A DNA stretch of 64,000 nucleotides, taken from contig NZ_CP147404.1 in NCBI RefSeq assembly GCF_037201805.1, positions 954,001 through 1,018,000 on the forward strand, written 5' to 3'. Source of the DNA: Bacillus sp. FJAT-52991. Its GTDB lineage: Bacteria; Bacillota; Bacilli; Bacillales; Domibacillaceae. Below are positions 10,096 to 19,638 of the stretch, in pieces. The position numbers and the translations under genes were made by a program. Under the pieces are notes generated by a model. It was not told the DNA's origin, ran no database searches, and saw only the letters and a program-made list of their open reading frames with translations. How positions within the stretch are numbered: the first letter of the stretch is position 1; the number at the start of each line of letters is the position of its first letter.

Positions 10096-11163
10096 ATGGA
10101 TAAAGTACTTGATGTGAAAAATTTGCATGTCTCCTTTGATACGCATGCGGGCGAAGTAAAAGCAGTGCGTGGAGTGGATTTCCATTTAATGAAAGGGGAA
10201 ACGCTTGCGATCGTAGGAGAATCGGGTTCAGGAAAATCTGTCACGACGAAAACATTAATGAGATTAATTCCGAACCCTCCAGGACGTATTAAAGAAGGGC
10301 AGATGCTATTTGAAGGCAAAGATTTAGTCAAACTGTCTGAAAAGGAAATGGAAAAAATACGAGGAAAAGAAATTTCGATGATTTTCCAAGATCCGATGAC
10401 TTCGTTGAATCCAACCATGACAATCGGAAAACAAGTGATGGAGCCGCTGATTAAACATCAAAATATGAGCAAAGATGCAGCAAGAAAACGAGCGGTTGAG
10501 CTATTAAGTCTTGTTGGGCTTCCAAATCCTGAGGAACGAGTGAAGCAATATCCACATCAATTCTCTGGAGGTCAGCGCCAACGTGTCGTGATTGCGATTG
10601 CTCTAGCTTGTAATCCGAAAATTTTAATTGCAGATGAACCGACAACGGCTCTTGACGTAACGATTCAGGCACAAATTTTAGAACTAATGAAAGATTTGCA
10701 GAAAAAAATTGATACATCGATTATTTTTATCACTCATGATCTTGGTGTTGTGGCCAATGTAGCTGATCGAGTAGCGGTGATGTACGGTGGCCAAATTGTG
10801 GAAACAGGAACGGTAGATGAAATATTTTACGACCCGCGTCATCCATATACATGGGGATTACTTTCTTCTATGCCGAGCTTGGAGGCGTCGGAAGAAATCG
10901 AACTGTATGCTATTCCGGGGAGTCCGCCAGATTTGCTGAACCCGCCTAAAGGGGATGCGTTTGCACTTCGAAGTGAATATGCATTGAAGATTGACTTTGA
11001 GAAAGAACCACCGATTTATCAGGTGTCTGATACTCATTTTGTGAAATCATGGTTGCTTCATCCCGAGGCACCTGCAGTTGAACCTCCTGCAATGGTTCAA
11101 CAACAAAAGCGTCCAATGCCGAGCAATTATGACAAGCCTGTATTGTTTGAGGAGGCGCGCTAA
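10096..11163 (+). CDS. oppD: Oligopeptide ABC transporter ATPase OppD
   Basis: A 355-residue ATPase with Walker A GESGSGKS (41-48), signature FSGGQRQRV, Walker [13 protein letters not shown] and the C-terminal oligopeptide/dipeptide extension ([28 protein letters not shown]). It energises import together with OppF. The usual extension Cys residues for an Fe-S cluster are absent here. It starts 24 bases after oppC, preceded by AAAGGAG. Confidence 0.95.
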   Translation: MDKVLDVKNLHVSFDTHAGEVKAVRGVDFHLMKGETLAIVGESGSGKSVTTKTLMRLIPNPPGRIKEGQMLFEGKDLVKLSEKEMEKIRGKEISMIFQDPMTSLNPTMTIGKQVMEPLIKHQNMSKDAARKRAVELLSLVGLPNPEERVKQYPHQFSGGQRQRVVIAIALACNPKILIADEPTTALDVTIQAQILELMKDLQKKIDTSIIFITHDLGVVANVADRVAVMYGGQIVETGTVDEIFYDPRHPYTWGLLSSMPSLEASEEIELYAIPGSPPDLLNPPKGDAFALRSEYALKIDFEKEPPIYQVSDTHFVKSWLLHPEAPAVEPPAMVQQQKRPMPSNYDKPVLFEEAR

Positions 11164-11164
11164 G

Positions 11165-12097
11165 ATGGCTGAAAAATTATTAGAAATTAAAAATCTAAAG
11201 CAATACTTTAACGAAGGCAAGCCGAATATGGTGAAAGCGGTAGACGATATTTCATTTGATATTTATCGTGGCGAAACATTAGGTTTAGTAGGAGAATCGG
11301 GTTGTGGGAAATCAACGACTGGCCGCACGATCATTCGTCTGTATGACGCCACTGATGGTCAAGTGCTGTTTGATGGTAAAGATGTTCACGGCAAAAAATC
11401 TAAATCCGAGTTAAAGCAATTTAATCGAAAAATGCAAATGATTTTCCAAGACCCATATGCCTCGCTTAACCCGCGAATGAAGGTAGCAGATATTATTGCC
11501 GAGGGTATCGATATTCATGGATTAGCGAAATCGAAAAAAGAGCGTATGGAAAAAGTGTATGAACTGCTTGAAACGGTCGGATTGAATCGCGAACATGCCA
11601 ACCGTTATCCGCACGAGTTTTCCGGAGGTCAGCGCCAGCGTTTAGGGATCGCCCGTGCACTTGCCGTTGAACCTGATTTTATCATTGCCGATGAACCAAT
11701 CTCAGCACTGGATGTATCGATTCAAGCGCAAGTCGTGAACCTTTTGCAAAAGCTTCAAAAAGAAAAAGGATTAACGTACTTATTTATTGCCCATGATTTA
11801 TCAATGGTGAAATATATTAGCGATCGTATTGGTGTCATGTACTTCGGTAAGCTAGTGGAGCTTGCACCGAGTGATGTATTATATGAAAAACCGCTTCACC
11901 CTTACACGAAATCTCTTCTCTCAGCGATTCCATTGCCAGATCCAGACTATGAGAGAAATAGAGTAAGAAAAACGTACAATTCGAGCATGCATCAGTATAC
12001 AGAAGCAGATGATGTTCAAATGCGAGAAATTTCGCCTGGTCACTTTGTTTATTGCTCAGAAAAAGAAATGAAGACGTATCAAGAAGCATATAAATAA
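11165..12097 (+). CDS. oppF: Oligopeptide ABC transporter ATPase OppF
   Basis: A 310-residue ATPase with Walker A GESGCGKS (43-50), signature FSGGQRQRL, Walker [13 protein letters not shown] and a C-terminal SPGHFVYC motif. The start at 11165 follows a GAGGAGG located in the end of oppD; a longer frame from 11078 lies within oppD and is rejected. Last gene of the operon, ended by the hairpin at 12109-12148. Confidence 0.95.
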   Translation: MAEKLLEIKNLKQYFNEGKPNMVKAVDDISFDIYRGETLGLVGESGCGKSTTGRTIIRLYDATDGQVLFDGKDVHGKKSKSELKQFNRKMQMIFQDPYASLNPRMKVADIIAEGIDIHGLAKSKKERMEKVYELLETVGLNREHANRYPHEFSGGQRQRLGIARALAVEPDFIIADEPISALDVSIQAQVVNLLQKLQKEKGLTYLFIAHDLSMVKYISDRIGVMYFGKLVELAPSDVLYEKPLHPYTKSLLSAIPLPDPDYERNRVRKTYNSSMHQYTEADDVQMREISPGHFVYCSEKEMKTYQEAYK

Positions 12098-12108
12098 GAC
12101 ATGTTCGT

Positions 12109-12148
12109 AAGGGGACTGACTTCCGAAACAGGAAGCAGTCCCTTTTTT
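12109..12148 (+). terminator. Terminator of opp operon
   Basis: The stem AAGGGGACTGACTTCC / GGAAG-CAGTCCCTT is followed by TTTTTT. Confidence 0.85.
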
Positions 12149-12203
12149 AGCGAAAAAAATCAATAAATACGTTTATTTATCTTATGCATGGGAAAAGATA
12201 CAC

Positions 12204-12314
12204 ATGATATCATCTCCTTTACACCGCTACACTTCATCTTTAAACCAATTACAAGTGATACAGTCCACAGCCCATTATGAAGAACTATTTTCTATGACAG
12301 TAAGGCTTGATTAA
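12204..12314 (+). CDS. Possible 36-residue small protein
   Basis: An ATG-initiated frame encodes a peptide beginning MISSPLHRYTSSLNQLQ and ending MTVRLD. The upstream GGGAAAAG is only a weak ribosome binding site. It lies between the opp terminator and yjbC. I do not recognise it; it may be a chance frame. Confidence 0.25.
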   Translation: MISSPLHRYTSSLNQLQVIQSTAHYEELFSMTVRLD

Positions 12315-12340
12315 GTCGAAAAAGGAGAGAGTTATATTTT

Positions 12341-12910
12341 ATGCATTGGTATGAAAAATTAAATCAATATTTTCCGATTGAAGAAATGAAATCAAAGGAG
12401 CATATGGAAATACTATTAAAAGAACGTGGAGACATTTATCATAAAGACGAAGGGCCCAACCATGTCCTCATTTATGTGGAGTTCGATAAGTTTGTCTTTG
12501 TTGATTATTTATTTGTTTCTAAAAATACGCGTGGTCAAGGGCGCGGTCATCAATTAATTGACAAGCTAAAAAGTAAGGGGAAGCCGATTATATTAGAGGT
12601 GGAACCGATCAACTATGAAGATACCGATACAGAGAAACGGTTGAAGTTTTATGCTCGAGAAGGGTTTGAACATGCTACAAGTATCGGATACCGTCGACGC
12701 TCTTTGGCGACAAACGAAGTGAATAATATGGAGATTCTTTATTGGTCACCAACACATGAATCTGAAGAAATGATCTATGAAGGAATGGTAAAAACATATC
12801 GCCTCATTCATAAATATAAAGACGAGGAAATATATGGTGAACCATTTGATCCGGTTCATGAAGTGTTATCTTTAGAAGAAGAGGAGAAAGATGATATATT
12901 AAAAAAATGA
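12341..12910 (+). CDS. yjbC: YjbC, GNAT-type acetyltransferase
   Basis: A 189-residue protein with a GNAT acetyl-CoA site (VSKNTRGQGRGHQLIDKL, residues about 60-80) and the conserved YjbC segment EKRLKFYAREGFEHATSIGYRRRSLATNEV. The substrate is unknown. In B. subtilis yjbC is upstream of and partly co-transcribed with spx, and both are stress-induced; the same order is kept here. The start ATG follows AAAGGAGAGAG. Confidence 0.85.
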   Translation: MHWYEKLNQYFPIEEMKSKEHMEILLKERGDIYHKDEGPNHVLIYVEFDKFVFVDYLFVSKNTRGQGRGHQLIDKLKSKGKPIILEVEPINYEDTDTEKRLKFYAREGFEHATSIGYRRRSLATNEVNNMEILYWSPTHESEEMIYEGMVKTYRLIHKYKDEEIYGEPFDPVHEVLSLEEEEKDDILKK

Positions 12911-13053
12911 ATCGCTAGGAAGAAATTTGATGAAATAAGCAAAATGATTGTATAAAAGTTTAAAGTTTTTACGTATAGGGTATATAAATATAAATTCTGT
13001 TGAAGATTAGGCCATTCATTTTTTAAAAATATTACAAAGTAATGAAAAGTATA

Positions 13054-13081
13054 TTCAACAACCTTTTGTTCGTGGTATAAT
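13054..13081 (+). promoter_or_regulatory. Candidate sigma-A promoter of spxA
   Basis: TTCAAC and TATAAT are separated by 16 bases, about 100 bases upstream of spxA. The surrounding 12911-13189 spacer is AT-rich; B. subtilis spx has several promoters for different sigma factors, and others may be present. Confidence 0.5.
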
Positions 13082-13189
13082 ACATATTGTAGCCTCAATT
13101 GAAGATTTTATATCGAAATCTTTATGAAAGAAGATTCCTCATGAAAAACAACTGGTATTATATTTTATTTTAAGGAGTGTGATTGAGGA

Positions 13190-13585
13190 ATGGTTACTCT
13201 ATATACATCACCTAGTTGTACTTCATGCCGTAAAGCGAAAGCTTGGTTAGAAGAACATGAAATTCCTTACGTTGAAAGAAATATTTTTTCCGAGCCTTTG
13301 AGCATCGAAGAAATTAAAGGAATATTAAGAATGACTGAAGATGGCACGGACGAAATCATTTCGACTCGCTCAAAGATCTTTCAAAAATTAAATGTAGATC
13401 TTGAGATGTTGCCACTGCAAGATTTGTTTGAATTAATTCAAAATAATCCCGGATTGCTACGCCGTCCGATTATTATGGATGAAAAACGATTGCAAGTCGG
13501 CTATAACGAAGACGAAATTCGTCGTTTCCTTCCAAGAAAAGTCCGCACATTTCAACTTTTGGAAGCTCAGCGGTTGGTCAACTAA
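13190..13585 (+). CDS. spxA: Spx, redox-responsive transcription regulator
   Basis: A 131-residue ArsC-fold protein almost identical to B. subtilis Spx, including the redox switch Cys10-Thr-Ser-Cys13, the RPII region and the C-terminal [11 protein letters not shown] that interacts with ClpX. Spx binds the alpha C-terminal domain of RNA polymerase and activates thiol-stress genes under disulfide stress. It is normally degraded by ClpXP with the adaptor SpxH, which is encoded in this window at 18283-19140. ATG preceded by AAGGAGTG. Confidence 0.97.
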   Translation: MVTLYTSPSCTSCRKAKAWLEEHEIPYVERNIFSEPLSIEEIKGILRMTEDGTDEIISTRSKIFQKLNVDLEMLPLQDLFELIQNNPGLLRRPIIMDEKRLQVGYNEDEIRRFLPRKVRTFQLLEAQRLVN

Positions 13586-13592
13586 CATGTAT

Positions 13593-13626
13593 AAAACCCC
13601 CCATACGATTGTGTGGGGGTTTTTAT
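13593..13626 (+). terminator. Terminator of spxA
   Basis: The stem AAAACCCCC / GGGGGTTTT with a 13-base interior is followed by further T residues. Confidence 0.9.
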
Positions 13627-13830
13627 TTTTGGCATTCTCTCTTGAAATAATGAAAAGATTCAGATAGAATTGCCACACACCGATATTTTTTCTAATCTTT
13701 ATATTTTCTTTTATGGCTCTTTTGTCATACAATAATTATAAGGTGAATGTATATCACTAGGGCATTGTGGGAAATGCCTAATAACAAGGGGAAACCCTCA
13801 AGTACCCTTAGACGGAAGGGAGAGGTAGTT

Positions 13831-14487
13831 ATGGAAATCGAGCGCATTAATGACCACACAGTTAAGTTCTACATTTCTTACATTGATATAGAGGAGAGAG
13901 GCTTTGATCGCGATGAGATTTGGTATAATCGTGATCGCAGTGAAGAGCTTTTTTGGGATATGATGGAGGAAATTCATGACGAAGAAGGATTTACTGTCGA
14001 TGGGCCGTTATGGATTCAAGTTCAGGCCTTAGATAAGGGATTGGAAATTTTAGTCACTCGAGCTAATTTAACAAAAGATGGACAGCGTATTGAACTGCCG
14101 CTTCCTGGAGACAAATATCGGGACTTTCCGGTAGACGACCGTCTTGAAGAGTTTTTAGATGAACACTTTACTGTCAACGAAGAAGAAGTAGAAGAGACAG
14201 CTTTAGAGTTTCTACTTGTATTTAACGACTTTGAAGACATCATTCAGCTAAGTAAACGTTCGGATTTAGATGATCTCTTCACGCAGCTATACTCTTTAGA
14301 TAACAAATATTATTTGTATGTAGAATTTGATGAAGAAGAGTTTGGTGAAGAGGATATTGAAGATACACTAAGTATTCTTTTAGAATACACTCATGAATCG
14401 GGAATGACTGTCCATAGACTTCAAGAGTACGGAACATGCGTGATGGAAGAAAATGTATTTCAAACTGTCCGTCAATACTTTGATTAA
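13831..14487 (+). CDS. mecA: MecA, ClpC adaptor
   Basis: MecA delivers substrates such as ComK to ClpCP and activates ClpC assembly. The 218-residue protein has the N-terminal substrate-binding domain (MEIERINDHTVKFYISYIDIEERGFDRDEIWYN region), an acidic linker near residues 105-130, and a C-terminal ClpC-binding domain rich in tyrosine and acidic residues (LYSLDNKYYLYVEFDEEE). The start at 13831 follows AAGGGAGAGG; an upstream in-frame ATG at 13747 lacks a ribosome binding site. The yjbE gene found between spx and mecA in B. subtilis is absent. Confidence 0.95.
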   Translation: MEIERINDHTVKFYISYIDIEERGFDRDEIWYNRDRSEELFWDMMEEIHDEEGFTVDGPLWIQVQALDKGLEILVTRANLTKDGQRIELPLPGDKYRDFPVDDRLEEFLDEHFTVNEEEVEETALEFLLVFNDFEDIIQLSKRSDLDDLFTQLYSLDNKYYLYVEFDEEEFGEEDIEDTLSILLEYTHESGMTVHRLQEYGTCVMEENVFQTVRQYFD

Positions 14488-14493
14488 TACATT

Positions 14494-14524
14494 CGCTGAT
14501 TTCAATTTGAAATCAGCGTTTTTT
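14494..14524 (+). terminator. Terminator of mecA
   Basis: The stem CGCTGATTTC / GAAATCAGCG has a 5-base loop and is followed by TTTTTT. Confidence 0.9.
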
Positions 14525-14709
14525 AATGTGCGTGGTATGAGGCAAAAGCTTTGCGCTTCGAAGGCAGCGGTAGCGGTTCACACAAAAATAGGAAAGATGT
14601 ACGCGAATCATCGGTGAAAAAACGCCAAAAATTGACCCGAGCTCAGATGAAATCTTTAAAGGAATTTGCCAGCAAAAGTCGAATATCAATCTAAGAAAGG
14701 AGTGAAAAC

Positions 14710-15843
14710 ATGCTTGTTGCGTTAGATTCAAATGGAAAACCGGTGAACCTTGCACTTAAACGGTCGCAAGAGCAATTGGCTCCGTTAAGAAAATCCTCTT
14801 ATTATTGTCCTCAATGTCGCCGCCAAGTTATTTTTAAAGCGGGAGCGATCAAAATTCCTCATTTTGCTCACAAACACACCTCTACTTGTTTTTCTTTTTC
14901 CGAAAGTGAATCAGAGCGTCATTTGAAAGGAAAAGCTGATTTGTATGCTTGGATGAGTAATTACAGTATAGCGAAGATTGAACCCTTTTTGTCGCCGCTA
15001 TCTCAACGGCCAGACATATTGGCAGCTAATAAAATCGCGGTTGAATTTCAATGCTCCTCGCTCACTACACAATTATTTGTAGAGAGGACAAACGGGTATA
15101 TTCAACATGGCTATTTCCCTTTTTGGATATACGGAGGTCCTGCTATTGCTAGGCAAGGAGAGTACTTCAAGTTTACAGCTTTCCATCGGTTGTTCTTTCA
15201 ATATTCCGATGTCTTTGGATTTTGGTTCCTTGCATATTGTCCGGAGAAAGAAGTATGTACTTTTTATTCGCGACTTACTCCTTTTACCTCCTCATTGTAT
15301 AAGGCTTCTGTACAAAACATTCCGCTTTCCCGCTTATCTTTCCCTCCTTTATTTTCTAAACAGCAATCGATTCCAAGATTTTCCTTCGCTCATTGGCTAA
15401 AGCAAAAGCACCAATGGGTTCACAAACAACTCTATTTTCAACAAGGAAAATATCATCCTTTTTTGAGCGACGTGTATGAGTCAGGTAATAATCCCTTTCT
15501 ATTGCCTGAATGGGTTGGAATTCCGGTTCGGCATATGGCGCTTTTCAAAAGTCATCCACTGGAGTGGCAGTTTTATTTATGGAAAGAGGGGCTTTTGCAT
15601 ACAATAGAGGAAGCAGTAGCATGTTTAGAAAAATATGTGGAAAAAGGGAGACTGCAGCTGAATGTATTTCCGCTCATTCAGTCGCCGAACTTGTATCAGT
15701 TAGTAGAAGAATATTTGGCTCTTATACAAACAGCTAGCCCTGAAAGTCTCAAAAGTAGTTCTCATACGTATAAACAAATGGAAAGAGAAAAAAGGTTTAG
15801 CGCACAATATGAAGAATTGATTATTAGTCGGCTTTTTCTTTGA
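14710..15843 (+). CDS. coiA: CoiA-like competence protein
   Basis: A 377-residue competence protein. The N-terminus carries a zinc-finger-like CPQCRR and a HFAHK motif, followed by a nuclease-like domain (RPDILAANKIAVEFQ, about residues 98-112) typical of CoiA. CoiA is needed for recombination of transforming DNA in naturally competent Firmicutes. It directly follows mecA, the negative regulator of competence, as in B. subtilis. ATG preceded by AAAGGAG. The stop overlaps the promoter used by pepF. Confidence 0.88.
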   Translation: MLVALDSNGKPVNLALKRSQEQLAPLRKSSYYCPQCRRQVIFKAGAIKIPHFAHKHTSTCFSFSESESERHLKGKADLYAWMSNYSIAKIEPFLSPLSQRPDILAANKIAVEFQCSSLTTQLFVERTNGYIQHGYFPFWIYGGPAIARQGEYFKFTAFHRLFFQYSDVFGFWFLAYCPEKEVCTFYSRLTPFTSSLYKASVQNIPLSRLSFPPLFSKQQSIPRFSFAHWLKQKHQWVHKQLYFQQGKYHPFLSDVYESGNNPFLLPEWVGIPVRHMALFKSHPLEWQFYLWKEGLLHTIEEAVACLEKYVEKGRLQLNVFPLIQSPNLYQLVEEYLALIQTASPESLKSSSHTYKQMEREKRFSAQYEELIISRLFL

Positions 15844-15868
15844 ATTTCGGTAGGCGAAATACTATGAT
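15840..15868 (+). promoter_or_regulatory. Sigma-A promoter of pepF
   Basis: TTGAAT and TATGAT are separated by exactly 17 bases. The -35 overlaps the coiA stop codon, so pepF can be expressed independently of coiA. Confidence 0.65.
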
Positions 15869-15904
15869 AAAGTAGTGAAATAGTAGATGTAGGAGGGGTC
15901 TTAG

Positions 15905-17722
15905 ATGACAAACGAGCAAGCGGTAAATCAGTTACCTTCAAGAAGTGAGGTGCCAGAGGAATTAACATGGAAGCTAGAGGATATTTTTTCGAACGATGAG
16001 ACTTGGGAGAAAGAATATGAAGAAGTGAAACAGCTTTCCAATAAGGCCCAGAGTTTTCAAGGAATACTTAATGAGAGTGCAGAGCAGCTTTATCAATTTT
16101 TCACCTATCAAGATCAATTGTTAGAACGTATGGGCAAGCTATATACGTATTCACATATGCGTTATGATCAAGATACAACGAACGCACAATATCAAGGAAT
16201 GGACGATCGAGCGAAAAATTTATACACACAAATTGCCAATGCTTTATCTTTTGCAACACCTGAATTGTTAGCGATCGATGAGGAAAAGTTGAAAACGTTT
16301 GTAAATAGTGATGAACGACTGCAAGTGTATAAGCAGGCAATTGCGGAAATTAATTTGCAGCGACCGCATGTGTTATCTGCGGCAGAAGAAAGCTTGCTTG
16401 CTCAAGCATCAGAAGTGACTTCGGCATCAAGCAATACATTTGGTATGTTAAATAATGCTGATCTTGAGTTTCCGACTATTAAGGACGAACATGGAGAAGA
16501 GGTGCAAATTACGCACGGACGCTTTATTCAATTTTTAGAGTCCGATGATCGTCGTGTTCGTGAAGAAGCTTTTAAAGCAGTATATAAAACGTATGGGGAA
16601 TTTAGAAATACGTTTGCTAGTACGTTGAGTAGCCAAGTGAAAAAAGATAATTTTTATGCGCGTGTCCGCCATTATAACAGTGCGAGAGAGTCAGCTCTTT
16701 CTAACAATCATATTCCAGAAACGGTATATGATAATTTAGTATCGACAATTAATAAAAATCTACATTTGCTTCATCGTTACATTAAGCTGCGCAAAAAAGT
16801 GCTAGGTGTCGATGAGCTGCATATGTATGACCTTTATACTCCACTTGTGAAAGATGTGAAAATGAAAGTCAGCTATGATGAGGCAAAAGAATATATGGTG
16901 AAAGGTTTAGCGCCATTAGGGGACGAATATATCAGCGTATTGACACAAGGATTAGACAATCGCTGGGTGGATGTCGTTGAAAACAAAGGGAAACGCAGCG
17001 GGGCGTATTCATCTGGTGCATACGGCACACATCCATATATTTTAATGAACTGGCAAGATAATGTGAACAATTTATTTACGCTTGCTCATGAGTTTGGGCA
17101 CAGCATGCATAGCTACTATACACGTGCGTCTCAACCTTATGTGTACGGCAACTATTCTATCTTTGTGGCAGAAGTGGCTTCTACTTGTAACGAAGCACTA
17201 CTTAATGATTATATGTTAAAAAATCTTGACGATGAGAAGAAGCGTTTATATATTCTAAATCATTATTTAGAAGGTTTCCGCGGCACCGTCTTCCGTCAAA
17301 CGATGTTTGCTGAGTTTGAGCATTTGATCCATGAGAAAGCGCAAAATGGAGAAGCTTTAACAGCAGACGCATTAACAGCGGCTTATTATGAACTAAACAA
17401 AAAGTACTTTGGTGAGGACATGGTCATCGATGAAGAAATTGGTCTAGAGTGGGCACGAATTCCTCATTTCTACTACAATTACTATGTGTATCAATATGCG
17501 ACAGGTTTTAGTGCAGCAACAGCTCTAAGCGCTCAAATTTTAGAAGAAGGCCAGCCAGCTGTAGATCGGTATATTAACGAATTCTTAAAAGCAGGCAGCT
17601 CAGACTTCCCGATTGAAGTACTGAAAAAAGCGGGAGTAGACATGAACACAGCAACTCCAATCGAAGAAGCTTGCAAAGTCTTCGAACAAAAACTCGAAGA
17701 AATGGAAAAACTGTTAAATTAA
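15905..17722 (+). CDS. pepF: Oligoendopeptidase F
   Basis: A cytosolic M3-family zinc metallopeptidase of 605 residues that cleaves short peptides. The zinc site is HEFGH at residues 395-399, with the third ligand probably the Glu in FVAEVASTCNE. In B. subtilis PepF (YjbG) affects sporulation when overexpressed. ATG preceded by GGAGGGG. Followed by an intergenic repeat and a bidirectional terminator. Confidence 0.95.
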   Translation: MTNEQAVNQLPSRSEVPEELTWKLEDIFSNDETWEKEYEEVKQLSNKAQSFQGILNESAEQLYQFFTYQDQLLERMGKLYTYSHMRYDQDTTNAQYQGMDDRAKNLYTQIANALSFATPELLAIDEEKLKTFVNSDERLQVYKQAIAEINLQRPHVLSAAEESLLAQASEVTSASSNTFGMLNNADLEFPTIKDEHGEEVQITHGRFIQFLESDDRRVREEAFKAVYKTYGEFRNTFASTLSSQVKKDNFYARVRHYNSARESALSNNHIPETVYDNLVSTINKNLHLLHRYIKLRKKVLGVDELHMYDLYTPLVKDVKMKVSYDEAKEYMVKGLAPLGDEYISVLTQGLDNRWVDVVENKGKRSGAYSSGAYGTHPYILMNWQDNVNNLFTLAHEFGHSMHSYYTRASQPYVYGNYSIFVAEVASTCNEALLNDYMLKNLDDEKKRLYILNHYLEGFRGTVFRQTMFAEFEHLIHEKAQNGEALTADALTAAYYELNKKYFGEDMVIDEEIGLEWARIPHFYYNYYVYQYATGFSAATALSAQILEEGQPAVDRYINEFLKAGSSDFPIEVLKKAGVDMNTATPIEEACKVFEQKLEEMEKLLN

Positions 17723-17723
17723 A

Positions 17724-17776
17724 AGCGGAAGGCGCTTGTCCATCGGCGACAAGCAAAAGCGAAAGCTCCCGTTAAA
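17724..17776 (+). repeat. Interspersed intergenic repeat, copy C (short)
   Basis: The sequence AAAAGCGGAAGGCGCTTGTC followed by a small inverted repeat (CTTGTC...GACAAG) shares the terminus of the repeats at 26746-27025 and, in reverse, at 58447-58718. Confidence 0.7.
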
Positions 17777-17780
17777 CGAT

Positions 17781-17811
17781 AAAAAGTCTCTGTTATTTAG
17801 AGACTTTTTTT
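17781..17811. terminator. Bidirectional terminator between pepF and the yizD-like gene
   Basis: The stem AAAAAGTCTCT / AGAGACTTTTTTT serves pepF on the plus strand and probably the small convergent gene whose stop lies within it. Confidence 0.85.
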
Positions 17812-17967
17812 GTTTTTTCTGTTCAAAAAATAGACAGGAAAAAACAGGACGATAAACAATAGCGGTGCTGTTAAATATAAAGGATATAATCTCATTAAGC
17901 CTAGTAAATTAAATAGAAAGGCGATCGCGATCAAGCTGACATAGAGCCAAAAGGCTATCCATTTCAT
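17797..17967 (-). CDS. Small membrane protein, positional equivalent of YizD
   Basis: A 56-residue frame beginning MKWIAFWLYVSLIAIA and ending FLNRKNKKSL, with two hydrophobic helices separated by a short loop. The ATG is preceded by a very strong GAGGGGGAGG ribosome binding site. In B. subtilis the small gene yizD lies at this place between pepF and roxS/yjbH; I assign only positional equivalence. Function unknown. It is short enough to be missed by automated gene calling. Confidence 0.7.
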   Translation of the reverse strand: MKWIAFWLYVSLIAIAFLFNLLGLMRLYPLYLTAPLLFIVLFFPVYFLNRKNKKSL

Positions 17968-18057
17968 CGTTCCTCCCCCTCAAATTGTTCCAGTTTATGT
18001 TAGTTTACGCTTACTATTCCATTGTTATGACAAATATGTGAAAGGTTATACAAAGTG

Positions 18058-18086
18058 TTGTCAATCGGTATGTAAGGTGATAATAT
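18058..18086 (+). promoter_or_regulatory. Promoter of the RoxS sRNA
   Basis: TTGTCA and TAATAT are separated by exactly 17 bases; transcription would start near 18092. In B. subtilis this promoter is controlled by ResD and Rex; I could not identify a clean site for either here. Confidence 0.75.
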
Positions 18087-18091
18087 ATAAA

Positions 18092-18204
18092 ACGTGAAGT
18101 TGATCACAAGCAAACATATACCCCTTTGTTTGACCGTGAAAAAATTTCTCCCATCCCCTTTGTTCGTTAGAAAAGACCTTGTAGCTTATACAAGGTCTTT
18201 TCTT
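18092..18204 (+). ncRNA. roxS: RoxS/RsaE regulatory small RNA
   Basis: A transcript of about 113 nt carries the characteristic C-rich, single-stranded motifs of RsaE/RoxS: CCCCTTTGTTTGACC and TTTCTCCCATCCCCTTTG. It ends in a strong terminator (AAAAGACCTTGTA / TACAAGGTCTTTT then CTT). RoxS base-pairs with Shine-Dalgarno regions of mRNAs for central-metabolism enzymes in response to NO and NADH status (known in B. subtilis and S. aureus). The genomic location next to yjbH/spxH is the conserved one. Confidence 0.92.
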
Positions 18205-18225
18205 ATTACCCAGCTCCAAACAAAT

Positions 18226-18276
18226 AGCTCCTCGAGATCATAAGCTAAGCTTACACTCTCGAGGAGCTTGCATTTT
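18226..18276. terminator. Terminator hairpin downstream of spxH
   Basis: A 12-bp perfect inverted repeat AGCTCCTCGAGA / TCTCGAGGAGCT. It is followed by a T-rich tract on the plus strand and a short T-containing tract on the minus strand. It closes the spxH-yjbI transcript on the minus strand. Confidence 0.65.
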
Positions 18277-18282
18277 TGAGTT

Positions 18283-19140
18283 TTATTCTCCTGTATATTC
18301 CCAAAAAGATCCATACTTTGCGGTGATTTTACGGACTTTTCGCTGCAATTGGAGTTTTTTCATTGTCATTTCTACTTCTTTTATCGATAAATTATATACT
18401 TCACTAATTTCTTTCGTAGCCACCAGGCGGAAGCATTGTAAAAACTCCTGTAAAGAAGGCGGAGTTAACGGCTCAGGAAGTTCCGCAAGCATTTCCTGAA
18501 GAATTTGAACATAAATCTCATAGGAGTAAAGGCCGGAAATTTTAATTCCTTCTTCCTCAATATTTTCATTGAAGAAAACGAGAGTTGGTACTTCCTCTAC
18601 ATCCATTTCCGCTGAGATTTTCATATCGCATTGAAAAGCTTTTGCTGCACTAGAGGAATGAATGTCGTTTAAAAACTCTGCTTTATCAAGACCCGATTGA
18701 TTAGCGCAATCTGTTAAGATAGCAAGATCAGAAATATTTTGATTTTCTAAAAAAAGTACCTCCTGCAATTTTCGTAAAAAACGGCTCCCGCATCGCCGGC
18801 CTTGCAACTCGGCGGCTTTAATAGCGATAGATGCGATGAAAGGGGAGGAAATCGGGTTATCCATCCACAGATTACCGTCACAAGACATTCCCGTTCTAGT
18901 AGCAGTCGCTTGCCATTGTTTCGCTAGGCTATTGCATTTATGCTTTTGAAGGTTTAAGGTCGACAATCTTCCAGTTAACACTTTCTTTAAACTGAAATAA
19001 TGACCATATTCAATTTGTAGCTTTCGAATAATCGGCTCTAATGCCCAACACTCGGGGCATAGAGGATCAACAAACATATAAATCTCCAATGGTTTTTGCT
19101 GAGTTGAACAAATTCGGTTAAGTAATACAGACGGCTTCAA
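18283..19140 (-). CDS. spxH: SpxH (YjbH), ClpXP adaptor for Spx
   Basis: A 285-residue DsbA-like thioredoxin-fold protein with the CPEC motif (Cys28-Cys31) in [15 protein letters not shown]. SpxH binds Spx and speeds its degradation by ClpXP; it aggregates under disulfide stress, which stabilises Spx. The C-terminal 40 residues ([21 protein letters not shown]) look like a winged-helix-type tail. The start overlaps the yjbI stop by four bases, so the two are translationally coupled. Spx itself is encoded 5 kb upstream. Confidence 0.93.
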   Translation of the reverse strand: MKPSVLLNRICSTQQKPLEIYMFVDPLCPECWALEPIIRKLQIEYGHYFSLKKVLTGRLSTLNLQKHKCNSLAKQWQATATRTGMSCDGNLWMDNPISSPFIASIAIKAAELQGRRCGSRFLRKLQEVLFLENQNISDLAILTDCANQSGLDKAEFLNDIHSSSAAKAFQCDMKISAEMDVEEVPTLVFFNENIEEEGIKISGLYSYEIYVQILQEMLAELPEPLTPPSLQEFLQCFRLVATKEISEVYNLSIKEVEMTMKKLQLQRKVRKITAKYGSFWEYTGE

Positions 19141-19535
19141 TCTTCTTCACCTAGTTCTTCGGGCTGATTAATCATATGATGAGCGGTTAACTCAAGCCGA
19201 TGATAAAAGAATTCGCGAAATTCCCCATCTATTCCCGTTTCATCCATTGCTTCTGACATACATTGAAGCCATGCATTGGCGCGTTTAGGAGTGATCGGAA
19301 AAGGCATGTGACGAGCGCGAAGCATAGGATGCCCATGCTCATCTGTGTATAAAGATGGTCCGCCTAAATATTGAGTTAAAAACTGTTTTTGCTTACGGGC
19401 AGTCTCAGTTAGATCATCAGGGAAAATTGGAAATAAGTCAGGATGTTTGCTTACTTTTGAGTAAAACAGATCGACAAGCTCCGAAAGTTTCTCTTCTCCG
19501 ATAAATTCGTATGGTGCTATTGATTTTTCGGCCAT
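19137..19535 (-). CDS. yjbI: Truncated haemoglobin YjbI (group II)
   Basis: A 132-residue 2-on-2 globin. The proximal haem ligand is His76 in RARHMPFPI, with Tyr25 in the expected distal B10 position (LVDLFYSK) and Trp89 in the G helix (AWLQCM). Group II truncated globins handle O2, NO or peroxide chemistry. In Bacillus the gene is coupled to yjbH, and a link with thiol and nitrosative stress is plausible. The ATG is preceded by AAGGAG. Confidence 0.92.
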   Translation of the reverse strand: MAEKSIAPYEFIGEEKLSELVDLFYSKVSKHPDLFPIFPDDLTETARKQKQFLTQYLGGPSLYTDEHGHPMLRARHMPFPITPKRANAWLQCMSEAMDETGIDGEFREFFYHRLELTAHHMINQPEELGEED

Positions 19536-19638
19536 ACCAATAACTCCTTTTTTCCTTGTAGTAGTAAACTTATTTTAACAAGGGGGATGGTATAACACAA
19601 ACAAAGTGCTTGCTCAAAAATATTTCATTGACCCAAAA

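Noticed and set aside
9603..10418. Long 271-codon frame on the minus strand across oppC and oppD
   Set aside because: It lies entirely antisense to two clear Opp genes, has no ribosome binding site and shows the biased composition of a shadow frame.
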